A stretch of 64,000 nt of DNA from Streptococcus pneumoniae (GTDB lineage Bacteria > Bacillota > Bacilli > Lactobacillales > Streptococcaceae), in the NCBI RefSeq assembly GCF_001457635.1, contig NZ_LN831051.1:372001-436000 (forward strand), in the 5' to 3' direction. Below the pieces are notes generated by a model. That model did no database searches. It was not told the DNA's origin and saw nothing but the letters and a program-made list of their open reading frames with translations. Shown here one piece after another: positions 36,999 through 46,893 of this stretch. Both the position numbers and the translations under genes were made by a program. Position 1 is the stretch's first letter. Each line of letters begins with the position of its first letter.

Positions 36999-37508
36999 TT
37001 AAACACCAATTAAATGCAGTAACAGTAAAACAAGATAAGCAAAACCAAGGCTAAGCATACCTAAGATATTGATCCATTTTCTAGTCTGTGATTTGAACAC
37101 TCTTATAAAAATTTGATAAATCAGTAAGCCTACACAGACACCTAGCGTATTTAAAGTCAAATCCGTTATATCTGTTATACCTATTGCTAAAATATACTGT
37201 AAGCACTCAAACAATAAACTAATCAAGAAACCTGTCCCGACTATTCTTAAACTAGATAAATTAGTTTTTATCAAAGGGAAACAAACACCTAATGGAATAA
37301 AGGAAATCAGATTAAATAACATTTCAGCAAAAACAATTTTTCCATCGACTATTAGTGGTTCTGAAAATGGAATCCAATTGATATACCTTGGAGCTAAGAA
37401 AAATGCTATAAATTCAGGATTTGTTTCAAACTTAAATAAGATTCCCCAAGTTAATAACATCAGATAGACATAAAATACATATCGAGTTGTTTTTTTAGAT
37501 TCTAACAT
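36999..37508 (-). CDS. VanZ-like family membrane protein
   Basis: 169 residues with four to five hydrophobic helices. The VanZ pattern is present: NWIPFSEPL near residue 44, EMLFNLISFIPLGVCFPL (about 61-78), LLFECLQYILAIGITDITDLTLNTLGVCVGLLI (about 98-130). VanZ-type proteins are linked to teicoplanin and lipoglycopeptide resistance in some bacteria; here the role is unknown. A strong GGAGG precedes the ATG. It sits inside the pur operon between purN and purH, an odd place for a membrane protein but the known pneumococcal order. Confidence 0.88.
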   Translation of the reverse strand: MLESKKTTRYVFYVYLMLLTWGILFKFETNPEFIAFFLAPRYINWIPFSEPLIVDGKIVFAEMLFNLISFIPLGVCFPLIKTNLSSLRIVGTGFLISLLFECLQYILAIGITDITDLTLNTLGVCVGLLIYQIFIRVFKSQTRKWINILGMLSLGFAYLVLLLLHLIGV

Positions 37509-37591
37509 TACAAATACCTCCGTTTGAAGCCGTCTTCAACAAACACTGACTCCAATTTAAAATCAAAGATATCATATGAATCATCAAAAAG

Positions 37592-38137
37592 TCAATCTGT
37601 AAATAGAGCCTTCACTACTTCCAGATACAACCTGTACTCTGCTTCATGGATGCGAGCTTCAAATCTGTCAATGGTATCATCAGCTAGTCGTGGCACACGA
37701 ACCTGTTTGATGACCTGGCCTGTATCCACACCCGAATCCACCCAGTGAATGGTCACACCAGACTGACCCACGCCAGCATTCCAAGCATCCTCAATCCCAT
37801 GAGCTCCTGGAAATTCTGGCAAGTAGGCTGGATGAATATTGACAATCCGACCTTCATAAGCCGACAATAAGGTTGGTCCAACGATTTTTATGTAGCCTGC
37901 TAGGCAAACCAAGTCAATCTGGTGTTCTTCCAAGAGTTCGACAAGGGCTGCTTCGTAGTCTGCCTTGCTCTCAAACTCCTTGAGTTCAAAAGCATAGGAC
38001 AGAACGCCGAGCTGCTTTGCACGCTCAAGCACATAGGCATCACGATGGTCTGAAAAGACAAACTCCACTGGAAATTCTTCGGCAATCACCTGAAAATTTG
38101 AGCCATTACCAGAGGCAAAAACCGCTATTTTTTTCAT
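37592..38137 (-). CDS. purN: Phosphoribosylglycinamide formyltransferase
   Basis: 181 residues. It transfers a formyl group from 10-formyl-THF to GAR. Motifs: [15 protein letters not shown] (about 5-19), [14 protein letters not shown] (about 79-92), [23 protein letters not shown] (about 99-121; catalytic Asn-His), and [17 protein letters not shown] (Asp). Overlaps the purM stop by 4 bp. Confidence 0.97.
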   Translation of the reverse strand: MKKIAVFASGNGSNFQVIAEEFPVEFVFSDHRDAYVLERAKQLGVLSYAFELKEFESKADYEAALVELLEEHQIDLVCLAGYIKIVGPTLLSAYEGRIVNIHPAYLPEFPGAHGIEDAWNAGVGQSGVTIHWVDSGVDTGQVIKQVRVPRLADDTIDRFEARIHEAEYRLYLEVVKALFTD

Positions 38138-39156
38138 TTGATAATGACACTTTCGTTTTCTTTCTTGACGATGCGACCAATTTCATAGACTGCTTCATCC
38201 AACAATTCTTTTACACGCTCTACATTTTCAGGGCTGACCGCCAACATAAGTCCCACACCCATATTGAAGATTTCAAACATTTCTTCGTGTTTAATCTGAC
38301 CATATTTTTCAAGGGCTTTGAAAATTGGAAGCACTGGAACTTTGCTTTCATCAATTTCAGCAGCTAGGTCATCTGCAAACATACGAGGGACATTTTCGAT
38401 AAAGCCACCACCTGTGATGTGGGCAATGCCGTTGACCAACTCTTCTTTGATGAGCGGCAAGACAGCCTTGACATAGATACGAGTCGGCTCAAGTAGAACT
38501 TCCTTAAGTTTCTTGCCTTCCAATTCTGGTAGGACTTCCTCACCTGTGTAATCCGCAAAGACACGACGAACCAAAGAGTAACCATTTGAGTGAATCCCAC
38601 TTGAAGCAAGTCCGAGAAGAACATCTCCCTCTACCACCTTTGAACCGTCAATGATTTGAGATTTTTCAGCCACACCGACCGCAAAACCAGCCAAGTCATA
38701 GTCGTCTTCGCCGTACATGCCCGGCATTTCAGCCGTTTCCCCACCGATGAGGGCAGCACCAGCCTGCACACAACCTTCTGCCACACCAGCAACCACTTGT
38801 TCTAGCTTAGCTGGTTCATTCTTCCCTGTCGCTACGTAGTCGAGAAAATAGAGGGGTTCCGCACCTGCAGCAATGATGTCGTTGACACACATGGCCACAC
38901 AGTCCTGCCCGATGGTATCGTGCTTGTCGTACTTGATAGCCAACATGAGCTTGGTTCCGACACCGTCAGTCCCTGAAATCAAGACGGGTTCTTTAACCCC
39001 AGTCTTGGAAAGATCAAACATACCACCAAAGCCACCAAGAGCTCCCATGACACCTGCACTCTCCGTACGGGCCACGTGCTTTTTAATCCGTTCAACAACT
39101 TCATAACCCGCTTCAACATCCACACCCGACTGGGCATATGCATTTTTATTTGTCAT
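38134..39156 (-). CDS. purM: Phosphoribosylaminoimidazole synthetase (AIR synthetase)
   Basis: 340 residues. It cyclises FGAM to AIR. Family motifs [13 protein letters not shown] (about 62-74), [12 protein letters not shown] (about 82-93), [11 protein letters not shown] (about 138-148) and [13 protein letters not shown] (about 246-258) are all intact. The start lies 36 bp after purF. Overlaps purN by ATGA. Confidence 0.97.
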   Translation of the reverse strand: MTNKNAYAQSGVDVEAGYEVVERIKKHVARTESAGVMGALGGFGGMFDLSKTGVKEPVLISGTDGVGTKLMLAIKYDKHDTIGQDCVAMCVNDIIAAGAEPLYFLDYVATGKNEPAKLEQVVAGVAEGCVQAGAALIGGETAEMPGMYGEDDYDLAGFAVGVAEKSQIIDGSKVVEGDVLLGLASSGIHSNGYSLVRRVFADYTGEEVLPELEGKKLKEVLLEPTRIYVKAVLPLIKEELVNGIAHITGGGFIENVPRMFADDLAAEIDESKVPVLPIFKALEKYGQIKHEEMFEIFNMGVGLMLAVSPENVERVKELLDEAVYEIGRIVKKENESVIIK

Positions 39157-39192
39157 TTATTTTTTCCTTTTCTTTAATGGAGAATCTGTCGC

Positions 39193-40635
39193 CTACTTGT
39201 AAAAACTGGTCTTTTCTTCCAAACTTCTACGATAGTCTTCTTCGTAGTCATAGAGAGGCGTTGGGTAGTCACCGTCAAAGTAAGCGACACAGAGACCACC
39301 GTTCGGCGCATCTGTTTCGATACCAATCGACTCAATCAAGCCATCAATTGAAAGATAAGTCAGACTGTCCGCACCAATGATTTGGCGAGTTTCTTCGACC
39401 GTATGATTGGCTGCAATCAGCTCCTGACGGGTCTGGATATCAATCCCGTAGAAACATGGATACGCTAGTGCAGGACTTCCAATGGCAACGTGAACCTCAG
39501 TCGCACCCGCTTCTTTCAAGAGCTGAACGATACGACGAGAGGTTGTTCCACGTACAATGGAATCATCCACCATGACCACACGTTTGCCTTTGACAACACC
39601 CGAAACAGCAGACAGTTTCATCCGCACTCCTTGCTCCCGCAATTCTTGAGTCGGTTGGATAAAAGTTCGCTGGGTGTATTGGTTTTTGATCAGACCCATT
39701 TCATTTGGTAAGCCTGATTCTTCCGCAAATCCCATAGCCGCGCTTAGGGAAGAATTGGGCACACCAACTACAATATCTGCCTCATGCTTAAATTCTCGCG
39801 CCAATTGCGCTCCCATTCTCTTACGTGCCGTATGGACATTGACACCGTGGATATTAGAATCAGGGCGGGCAAAGTAGATATACTCCATAGAACAAATCGC
39901 CAACTGGGTATCATCTGTATAGCTGTCATACTGAATGCCCTCGTCATCAATGATCACAATCTCACCTGGCTTCAAATCACAAATCCACTCGGCACCAATG
40001 ACCTCAAAAGCACAGGTTTCAGAGGAAACAACCACCGCTCCGTTGGCCATTTTCCCGATAGAAAGCGGACGAAAGCCATTAGGGTCAAGAGCCGCAATCA
40101 ACTTGTCCTCAAACAGCAAGATATAGGCAAAACCACCTTTGACAAGGCTGAGCGCTTCCTTGATTTTGCCCATCAGGCTAGGATTATGACTGCGACGAAT
40201 GAGGTGAGCCAAGATTTCAGAGTCCGAAGTCGCGCTGAAAATTGCTCCTCTTTGTTCCAGTTCTTTCTTGAGAGAGGCTGCATTGGTCAGATTTCCATTA
40301 TGAGCCAAACCAAACTGCATATCGTGAAAACGGAAGAGGAAGGGTTGGATGTTATCAACAGAAGCTTCGCCAGCAGTCGCATAACGCACATGCCCAATCG
40401 CACCAGCTCCTGTCAATTTATCCAAATTAGATGGATTTCTGAAAACTTCTGATAAAAGCCCCATGTCACGATGGCGCTTCAGTTGTCCTTGATCGTTGGA
40501 GAGGATTCCTGCCCCCTCCTGACCACGGTGTTGAAGACTGTGGAGTCCAAAGTAGGTCAACTTAGCAGCATCTGGATGTCCCCAAATACCGAAAACACCA
40601 CATTCTTCATTAAGAGATTTTACTTCGTATGTCAT
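39193..40635 (-). CDS. purF: Amidophosphoribosyltransferase
   Basis: 480 residues. First committed step: PRPP plus glutamine to phosphoribosylamine. The sequence begins MTYEVKSLNEECGVFG: an 11-residue propeptide is expected to be cleaved to expose Cys12 as the N-terminal nucleophile. The PRPP-binding loop VVMVDDSIVRGTTSRRIV (about 345-362) marks the transferase domain. Cysteines typical of the Fe-S cluster type are partly present near the C-terminus. It follows purL by 92 bp. Confidence 0.97.
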   Translation of the reverse strand: MTYEVKSLNEECGVFGIWGHPDAAKLTYFGLHSLQHRGQEGAGILSNDQGQLKRHRDMGLLSEVFRNPSNLDKLTGAGAIGHVRYATAGEASVDNIQPFLFRFHDMQFGLAHNGNLTNAASLKKELEQRGAIFSATSDSEILAHLIRRSHNPSLMGKIKEALSLVKGGFAYILLFEDKLIAALDPNGFRPLSIGKMANGAVVVSSETCAFEVIGAEWICDLKPGEIVIIDDEGIQYDSYTDDTQLAICSMEYIYFARPDSNIHGVNVHTARKRMGAQLAREFKHEADIVVGVPNSSLSAAMGFAEESGLPNEMGLIKNQYTQRTFIQPTQELREQGVRMKLSAVSGVVKGKRVVMVDDSIVRGTTSRRIVQLLKEAGATEVHVAIGSPALAYPCFYGIDIQTRQELIAANHTVEETRQIIGADSLTYLSIDGLIESIGIETDAPNGGLCVAYFDGDYPTPLYDYEEDYRRSLEEKTSFYK

Positions 40636-40727
40636 TTTTTATACCTAATTTTCATTTGTAATCATCAAGAGCTAGATTTACATGACTTTTACATTACTGA
40701 TACTATCTATTAGAAAATCTGTAAGTC

Positions 40728-43700
40728 TTATTTTCCAGTGAAATGTTTAACCGCTGATGCGAACAGGTGTTGGTCTTTATTGCCTGGGATATTTTGGAAA
40801 AGACCATCCTCATAACGTTCTGAGTGGCCCATCTTACCGATGATTTGACCATTCTTGCTGGTAATTCCTTCGATGGCATGGACAGAACCATTCGGATTGT
40901 ACTTAGAATCCATACTTGGTTTACCGTTAAAGTCAACGTATTGGCTGAAAATTTGTCCATTGTCACGGAGCTCTGCAAATTCCTCAGCCGTCACGACAAA
41001 CTTCCCTTCACCGTGCGAAACAGGAATAGCGTGGATATCGCCCACTTGCACACCAGCCAACCATGGTGAGTTGGTATTGGCAATGCGAGTTTCCACCATC
41101 TTGGCCACGTGTTGGTTGGCATCATTGTAGAAGAGGGTTGGACTAGTACTGTTAGCATCTTCAAAGTTTCCGTATGGTAGGAGACCCGATTTGACTAAGG
41201 CTTGGAATCCATTACAAATACCGATAATCAAGCCACCACGGGCGATAAAGCTATCAATAGCCACACGCACTTTTTCATTAAGCAGGATATTGACGATAAA
41301 CTTAGCTGAACCATCTGGTTCATCCGCAGCCGAGAATCCACCGGCAAAGAAGAGAATATTAGTCTTGTCGATATTGTCAACCATAGTTTCAACTGACTTG
41401 ACAATAGCTTCTTCATTCAAGGTCACGAATGGCACCAAATTGACCTCTGCACCTTCTTTTTCGAAGGCCTTAGCTGAATCATATTCTGAGTTGGTTCCTG
41501 GAAAGACTGGGATGTAAACCACAGGTTTTTCAACCTTTTCTTTGGCTTTAATCACAACATCTGATGCCACAGCTGGTACTTCTTCTAGTTCTTTCGCTTG
41601 GGTAAATTCTGTTGGGTAAACTTCTTCCAATGTCCCTTGAAATGCACTGTCAAGCTTGTGTCCATCTAGCTTCACACCGTTGACAGTCAGTGTAAAGTCT
41701 GCTTTCGTTTGTCCAATCTTCTCTACTCCAGCAATTTCTTCAGGAGATGTGAAGACAAAGCCGCCTAATTGAGCTGTCAAAGCTGTTTTAAGTTCAGGCA
41801 AGGTCACCTCTGCACCAATATAGTTTCCAAAGGTAGCAAGAGCCAAACTTTCAACTACACCACCGTATTTGACAGCTGATGCAGATGTCACTTTATGGTC
41901 AGCTTGGCTTGCTTCAAACTGAGCAAAATTTTTCTTAATCAAGTCAAAATCAATCTCTGCAGAGAGGGCTTGACCTGGGATGTAGTAGATATTTTCCCCA
42001 ACAGCTTTAAATTCTGGAGAGAGCACCTTACGGCTATCTGCCGTCGTCACCCCAAAGGCAACCAAGGTTGGCGGAACGGTCAATTCTTCAAAGGTACCAG
42101 ACATGGAGTCCTTACCACCGATAGATGGCAAGCCAAGTTGAATCTGAGCTTCAATAGAGCCTAGAAGGGCGGCTACTGGCTGACCAAAACGCTCTGCTTG
42201 CTTGTCCATCCGCTCGAAATATTCTTGGTAAGAGAAACGAGCCTTAGACCAGTTGGCACCAGCAGCCACCAAACGAGCAGTTGCTTCGATAACCGCATAA
42301 GCAGCACCGTGGTATGGAGACCATTCAGCTACATATGAGTTGAAACCTTGAGCAATGACCGACGCAGTATGAGTCACACCGTGTTGAACTGGCAATTTCT
42401 GCACAGATGCCTCAGTTGGTGTGAGTTGGTAACGACCACCAAGTGGGTGATTAACCGTTGAGCGTCCAACAGAGCAGTCAAAGACAGTCTGTAATCCTTT
42501 TTGACTTGCATGGTTGAGGTCAGATAGAACCGTAAGGGTATCTGATTCCAGTGTTTCAGCAGATGTTTGACGCTCTTCTGGGAGTTTGACATCCTTGTCC
42601 ACAACTTTGGCATCGACAACCACGCGCACACCATTGGTGTCAAGGAAACGACGCTCCAAGTCAACGATTGTCTCACCATTCCAGTTCATGACAAGATTTG
42701 GTTTTTCAGTTACTGTCGCCACCACAACAGCATCAATATTTTCTTTGTTACATTCGGCAACGAAGGCATCCACATCTTCAGGACGAACCACGACCGCCAT
42801 CCGTTCTTGTGATTCAGAGATGGCAATTTCTGTACCATTCAAGCCCTGGTATTTAAGAGGCACCTTGTTGAGGTCGATTTCAAGACCGTCTGCCAATTCA
42901 CCGATAGCCACACAGACGCCGCCTGCCCCAAAGTCATTGGACTTCTTGATCAGACGAGTGACATTGCCATTACGGAAGAGGCGCTGAATCTTGCGTTCTT
43001 CGATGGCATTTCCTTTTTGAACCTCAGCACCAGCAGTCTCTACAGACTCAACTGTTTGAACCTTAGAAGAGCCCGTCGCACCACCGACACCATCACGACC
43101 TGTTTTGCCTCCGAGAAGGATGATCACATCACCTGCTTCAGGTTTTTCACGGACAACATTGCCCTTGGGAGCCGCACCAACAACGGCACCAAGTTCCATA
43201 CGTTTAGCTACAAAGCCTGGGTGGAAGTATTCACGAACGTAGGTTGTGGCAAGCCCAATCTGGTTACCATATGAAGAATAACCATGAGCTGCTGTTTTAG
43301 AAATGACTTGTTGTGGCAATTTCCCAGCACGAGTTTCCGAAATCGGTGCTGTAATATCACCAGCACCTGAAATACGCATGGCTTGGTAAACATAGGAACG
43401 GCCTGACAACGGATCACGAATAGCTCCACCGATACAGGTAGCCGCTCCACCAAATGGCTCAATTTCTGTTGGATGGTTGTGGGTTTCATTTTTAAACATG
43501 AGGAGCCAAGGTTCCTTGACACCATCAACGTCCACTTCAATTTCAACTGAGCAGGCATTGATTTCGTCAGAGACTTCCATATCATCCAATCGTCCATTAG
43601 CACGCTCATAACGACCGAAAATAGTCGCCATATCCATCAAGGTTTGTGGTTTTTCAGACCGACCTAATTCCTCGCGCATGGCAATATACTTGTCATAGGT

Positions 43701-44453
43701 TGACTGCAATTGCTTTTGAAATTTAGAAGCTGAAAAGTCGATGTGTTTCAACTCTGTCTCAAAAGTCGTATGACGGCAGTGGTCAGACCAGTAAGTGTCC
43801 AAAACCTTGAGTTCAGTCTCAGTTGGCACGCGCCCGATTGACTTAAAGTAGTCTTGGATAAAGAGCAAATCATCCACTTCCATGGCCATCCCTTGTTCGG
43901 CCTTGTAGCGAGCAAAGTCTTCTGCTGTATAGCTTTCAAAGAAAGTCAATTTTGGAATGGTCTTGTCTGACTCTGAAAACTCCTGCTTGGCAATCCCTGT
44001 CGTGATATCCTTGAAACGAGAATCAACTGGATTGAGCAGGTAGTTTTTGACAGCTTCCAACTCAGTCACATCAATATCTTTATTCACCAAGTAAAGTTGG
44101 GCTGTGTTGACTGTCACGTCACTCGAACTTCCCAACAAAAGCAAGGCTTCCTGTGACGAAGCTGCACGCTGGTCAAACTGCCCTGGTAGACTTTCAATGG
44201 CAAAGAAAGCATAGTTAGCAAGATCCGCCTGCACAGATACTTCATCTAAAACATGGTCGGTTACCTGCTCAGAGAAAATGTGCTTCTCTGCAGGTGCAAA
44301 CAAGTCCTCAGCCAAGTCAAATACATCATATACTTGCACAATACGAATACTTTTCAAGCTTGACAGTCCCAAGTTGTGCTGGAGCTCTCTAACCAAACTC
44401 TCTGACTTGACCTGAAAATCAGCCTTTTTTTCAACAAAAATACGTTTATCCAT
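40728..44453 (-). CDS. purL: Phosphoribosylformylglycinamidine synthase, large fused form
   Basis: 1241 residues: a single polypeptide combining PurL and PurQ functions. Start at ATG 44453 (MDKRIF); the TTG just before it is rejected. An N-terminal PurS-like segment comes first, then two AIRS-type halves (FKNETHNHPTEIEPFGGAATCIGG near 325-348; GGKTGRDGVGGATGSS near 450-465; SIGGKDSMSGTFEELTVPP near 790). A C-terminal glutamine amidotransferase (about 985-1241) has the nucleophile Cys in GLIIGICNGFQAL and His in PVSHGEGKF. AAAGGA precedes the start. Confidence 0.97.
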   Translation of the reverse strand: MDKRIFVEKKADFQVKSESLVRELQHNLGLSSLKSIRIVQVYDVFDLAEDLFAPAEKHIFSEQVTDHVLDEVSVQADLANYAFFAIESLPGQFDQRAASSQEALLLLGSSSDVTVNTAQLYLVNKDIDVTELEAVKNYLLNPVDSRFKDITTGIAKQEFSESDKTIPKLTFFESYTAEDFARYKAEQGMAMEVDDLLFIQDYFKSIGRVPTETELKVLDTYWSDHCRHTTFETELKHIDFSASKFQKQLQSTYDKYIAMREELGRSEKPQTLMDMATIFGRYERANGRLDDMEVSDEINACSVEIEVDVDGVKEPWLLMFKNETHNHPTEIEPFGGAATCIGGAIRDPLSGRSYVYQAMRISGAGDITAPISETRAGKLPQQVISKTAAHGYSSYGNQIGLATTYVREYFHPGFVAKRMELGAVVGAAPKGNVVREKPEAGDVIILLGGKTGRDGVGGATGSSKVQTVESVETAGAEVQKGNAIEERKIQRLFRNGNVTRLIKKSNDFGAGGVCVAIGELADGLEIDLNKVPLKYQGLNGTEIAISESQERMAVVVRPEDVDAFVAECNKENIDAVVVATVTEKPNLVMNWNGETIVDLERRFLDTNGVRVVVDAKVVDKDVKLPEERQTSAETLESDTLTVLSDLNHASQKGLQTVFDCSVGRSTVNHPLGGRYQLTPTEASVQKLPVQHGVTHTASVIAQGFNSYVAEWSPYHGAAYAVIEATARLVAAGANWSKARFSYQEYFERMDKQAERFGQPVAALLGSIEAQIQLGLPSIGGKDSMSGTFEELTVPPTLVAFGVTTADSRKVLSPEFKAVGENIYYIPGQALSAEIDFDLIKKNFAQFEASQADHKVTSASAVKYGGVVESLALATFGNYIGAEVTLPELKTALTAQLGGFVFTSPEEIAGVEKIGQTKADFTLTVNGVKLDGHKLDSAFQGTLEEVYPTEFTQAKELEEVPAVASDVVIKAKEKVEKPVVYIPVFPGTNSEYDSAKAFEKEGAEVNLVPFVTLNEEAIVKSVETMVDNIDKTNILFFAGGFSAADEPDGSAKFIVNILLNEKVRVAIDSFIARGGLIIGICNGFQALVKSGLLPYGNFEDANSTSPTLFYNDANQHVAKMVETRIANTNSPWLAGVQVGDIHAIPVSHGEGKFVVTAEEFAELRDNGQIFSQYVDFNGKPSMDSKYNPNGSVHAIEGITSKNGQIIGKMGHSERYEDGLFQNIPGNKDQHLFASAVKHFTGK

Positions 44454-44475
44454 CAATTCTTATTCCTTTATTTCA

Positions 44476-44605
44476 GCTCTTGCAATATTCCCAAACAGCC
44501 TTGAGGTTGTTATTTTAAACCCTGCAACTTTTCCTAGACAATTTCGTAAACATCGGTTAGTTCACCTAGTTCTCTACAGAGTGAAAAGGTCTGGGGGACC
44601 TTTTC
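44476..44605 (-). repeat. Decayed duplicate copies of the purC 3' end, plus a hairpin
   Basis: 44521-44579 repeats the last codons of purC (44666-44724, 145 bp away): its minus strand still reads [12 protein letters not shown], then a stop, then EKLQ. A third, shorter copy (44476-44499, TTGCAATATTCCCAAACAG) resembles the purC tail again. Between them and purC sits a perfect 9-bp stem (GAAAAGGTC/GACCTTTTC, 44583-44605). This fills the unusually long 201-bp purC-purL gap. Confidence 0.8.
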
Positions 44606-44654
44606 AGCCTGAGTCCTTTTAGTTGAGAGACGAAGGTTTTCCATTGCAAACAGA

Positions 44655-45362
44655 TTATTTCAATTCCTGCAACTTTTCCCAAACAATCTCATAAACGTCG
44701 GTTAGTTCTCCCAATCCTCTACGGAAAACATCCTTATCCATGTGGTTGCCATCAGCATCCCACAAGCGGCAGTTATCTGGTGAAAATTCGTCTGCCAAGA
44801 TAATCTTGCCATCCTTGTCAAAACCGAACTCTAGCTTAAAGTCAATCAATTTAAGCCCAATCTCAGCAAACCAGACTTTCAATAGTTCATTGATACGACG
44901 CGTTTCTTCCTTCAAGTAGGCAATCTGCTGGTCATCCGCAATCTGTAGGAATTTCACATGCTCATCATTGATAAATGGATCATCCAAATCATCATTTTTG
45001 TAGTAAAATTCGACAATCGGAGTCTCCAAGGCGATTCCTTCATCCACACCAAAACGTTTTGAAAAGGAACCAGCAGTATAGTTGCGGAGCACGACTTCCA
45101 AAGGAATAATCTTAACCTTTTTATTGAGTTGTTCCGTGTCTGAAAGTTTCTCCACAAAGTGAGTCGCCACACCAGCCGCATTTAATTTCTCAAAAATAAA
45201 AGATGAGATCTGATTATTCAAGACTCCCTTACCTGCAATCTGCTCCTTCTTGACACCATTGAAAGCAGTCGCCTGGTCCTTGTAAGTTGAAATAATAAGA
45301 TTTTCATCCTCAGTTGTATAGATATCTTTAGCTTTTCCCGAATAGATCAATTGTTTTGACAT
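44655..45362 (-). CDS. purC: SAICAR synthetase
   Basis: 235 residues from [16 protein letters not shown] start 14 codons upstream would lie before the predicted transcription start, so it is rejected. It joins aspartate to CAIR. Signature motifs [13 protein letters not shown] (about 85-97) and [11 protein letters not shown] (about 175-185) are present, then [19 protein letters not shown] residues near 190-205. First gene of the pur cluster, directly after the comAB terminator, with its own promoter. Confidence 0.97.
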   Translation of the reverse strand: MSKQLIYSGKAKDIYTTEDENLIISTYKDQATAFNGVKKEQIAGKGVLNNQISSFIFEKLNAAGVATHFVEKLSDTEQLNKKVKIIPLEVVLRNYTAGSFSKRFGVDEGIALETPIVEFYYKNDDLDDPFINDEHVKFLQIADDQQIAYLKEETRRINELLKVWFAEIGLKLIDFKLEFGFDKDGKIILADEFSPDNCRLWDADGNHMDKDVFRRGLGELTDVYEIVWEKLQELK

Positions 45363-45394
45363 TTTAAAGTTCGCCTTTCGTATTACTTGAGCAC

Positions 45395-45441
45395 ATTTTA
45401 CCACAAAAAACCAAAAAACACAAGAATTTAACCGAATAAAT
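45395..45441 (-). promoter_or_regulatory. purC promoter with PurBox
   Basis: TTGTGT (45418-45423), 17 bp, TAAAAT (45395-45400) with TG before it. TTTAACCGAATAAAT (45427-45441, plus strand) is close to the PurR box AWWWCCGAACWWT and sits just upstream of -35, fitting activation by PurR with PRPP. A weaker box-like CGAACTTT lies at 45363-45373. Confidence 0.7.
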
Positions 45442-45467
45442 AGTAGATATTTTTCAAAAATTGTAAA

Positions 45468-45503
45468 GAAAAAACTGCAAGAAGAATCTTTCTCACAGTT
45501 TAA
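45468..45503 (-). terminator. comAB terminator
   Basis: AAACTG and CAGTTTTTT enclose GAGAA/TTCTT pairs, ending in a T run about 30 bp after comB. Confidence 0.8.
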
Positions 45504-45531
45504 AAATTATTTAACTCTAAAAACACGAACA

Positions 45532-46881
45532 TTACTCTTTGTTCAAAAATTGATCCAAATAATAACGTAGATAACTTTTCTTGCCCGTAATCATCTGTAA
45601 ACGGCCTTCCACCCCATACCTAAGTTTTTCAGCCTGCTCCGAAGTTAGATTAGTCTCCGCCTCAATTTTAAAGAAATTCCCTTTCTCAGTCTTAGTAGCT
45701 GTCGCATCAATACTTGTAATAGTAGAATCTAGGAAAAGTTGATTCCCGGCATCATGAGTCGTAGTATAGCGAACAGAATCACCGACCTTGATTCTTGCTA
45801 CATCTTTTGAACTTAGATAAGCTGTGAGTTTGGCTTTCCCTTCTCTTTCCAAAGATGGATAAAGTTGGGCTAGTAGGGCACCTTCTGCAACCATGCTAGA
45901 ATCACTGGTCTCAGGATTAAGATGAAGCACCCCATCCTCACTCGCCGTAATTTTCCCCTTGTCTAAAAGATTTCCCTGTACCTTCTTACCTGACTCTGCC
46001 TCCAAGATTTTCTGGGCTAGAAGGGTCAATTCCTGACCAACCTTTGCCAAGTGTTGGGATTTAAGGGATTCCAATTGACTGCTTAACCCTGACGCATAGG
46101 CTTGCTGGGTACCTGAACCTGCATACTGGACACGGTAAGTAGCAAGACTAGATTCTAACTGAGAAATCTGTGCTTCAACCTGTGCAACTGCCTGAACCTT
46201 AGTTTGGGGATTTTCCTCGCCCTGAGACTTGTAGGACTGGTAAAGAGAGTAGGCTAGATTCTGACCGGCCAAGGAAGCACCTGTTTCAATAGCTGACTTA
46301 GCTGTCTGGTAATCGCGAATTTTAGCCTCTGTTTGACTGATGAGGTTGCCGATTTCGGATTGGGTTTGGCTAGCTGCTGCATTCTGGGACGCGATGGTCT
46401 CATTTTGTTGCGATGTACTAGCCCTAATACTGCCTGCTTGACTGATGTAGTCGCGAAAGGTGGCTTGGTGGCCAAACTTATCCTCCTCTGGAAAGTGGTT
46501 CTCCCCTTCTTGCAGGCTCTTTTGCAGATACTCCAATTGCTTTTTTTGATCCTTTAGCATGTCCAACTGACTGGCATAGGACTCCGCTTGGACACCCTCT
46601 GCCCCTTCTTGGTATTGAACCAAAAGATCCCCCTTCTTAACCAGCTTATTTTCTTCCAAATGATTGACAAGAATACGATTGTTGCTAGTTGACTGGATAT
46701 TTGCAAGGATACGACTGGGTTCGACAGTAGCTCTAGTGGACAAACTCATCTCCTTCTCTGCAACAGTTGCAAAGCCAAGTAAAAACACGAGCAGAAGGGC
46801 CATGGGTACAATCACACTACTGGAAAAATTATGGTAACGACGATTATAAAACTCCGCACTTTCTAAAAATTCTGGTTTCAT
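45532..46881 (-). CDS. comB: ComB: accessory protein of the competence-peptide exporter
   Basis: 449 residues. One transmembrane helix (about 20-42, [19 protein letters not shown]) is followed by an extracellular membrane-fusion-type protein: a biotinyl-lipoyl-like segment (about 60-95, [21 protein letters not shown]), long coiled coils rich in Gln/Ala/Ser (about 100-300), a returning hairpin domain, and a beta-barrel ([12 protein letters not shown]). It works with ComA to export and mature CSP, and also Blp peptides (established knowledge). It begins 12 bp after comA. Confidence 0.97.
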   Translation of the reverse strand: MKPEFLESAEFYNRRYHNFSSSVIVPMALLLVFLLGFATVAEKEMSLSTRATVEPSRILANIQSTSNNRILVNHLEENKLVKKGDLLVQYQEGAEGVQAESYASQLDMLKDQKKQLEYLQKSLQEGENHFPEEDKFGHQATFRDYISQAGSIRASTSQQNETIASQNAAASQTQSEIGNLISQTEAKIRDYQTAKSAIETGASLAGQNLAYSLYQSYKSQGEENPQTKVQAVAQVEAQISQLESSLATYRVQYAGSGTQQAYASGLSSQLESLKSQHLAKVGQELTLLAQKILEAESGKKVQGNLLDKGKITASEDGVLHLNPETSDSSMVAEGALLAQLYPSLEREGKAKLTAYLSSKDVARIKVGDSVRYTTTHDAGNQLFLDSTITSIDATATKTEKGNFFKIEAETNLTSEQAEKLRYGVEGRLQMITGKKSYLRYYLDQFLNKE

Positions 46882-46893
46882 CCTCTCCTCTTT

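Noticed and set aside
39784..40452. 222-codon plus-strand ORF inside purF
   Set aside because: Lies wholly antisense to a clearly coding gene with intact motifs; codon pattern follows purF.
44655..45404. Longer purC from 45404
   Set aside because: The predicted transcription start lies downstream of that codon, and the family N-terminus begins at 45362.
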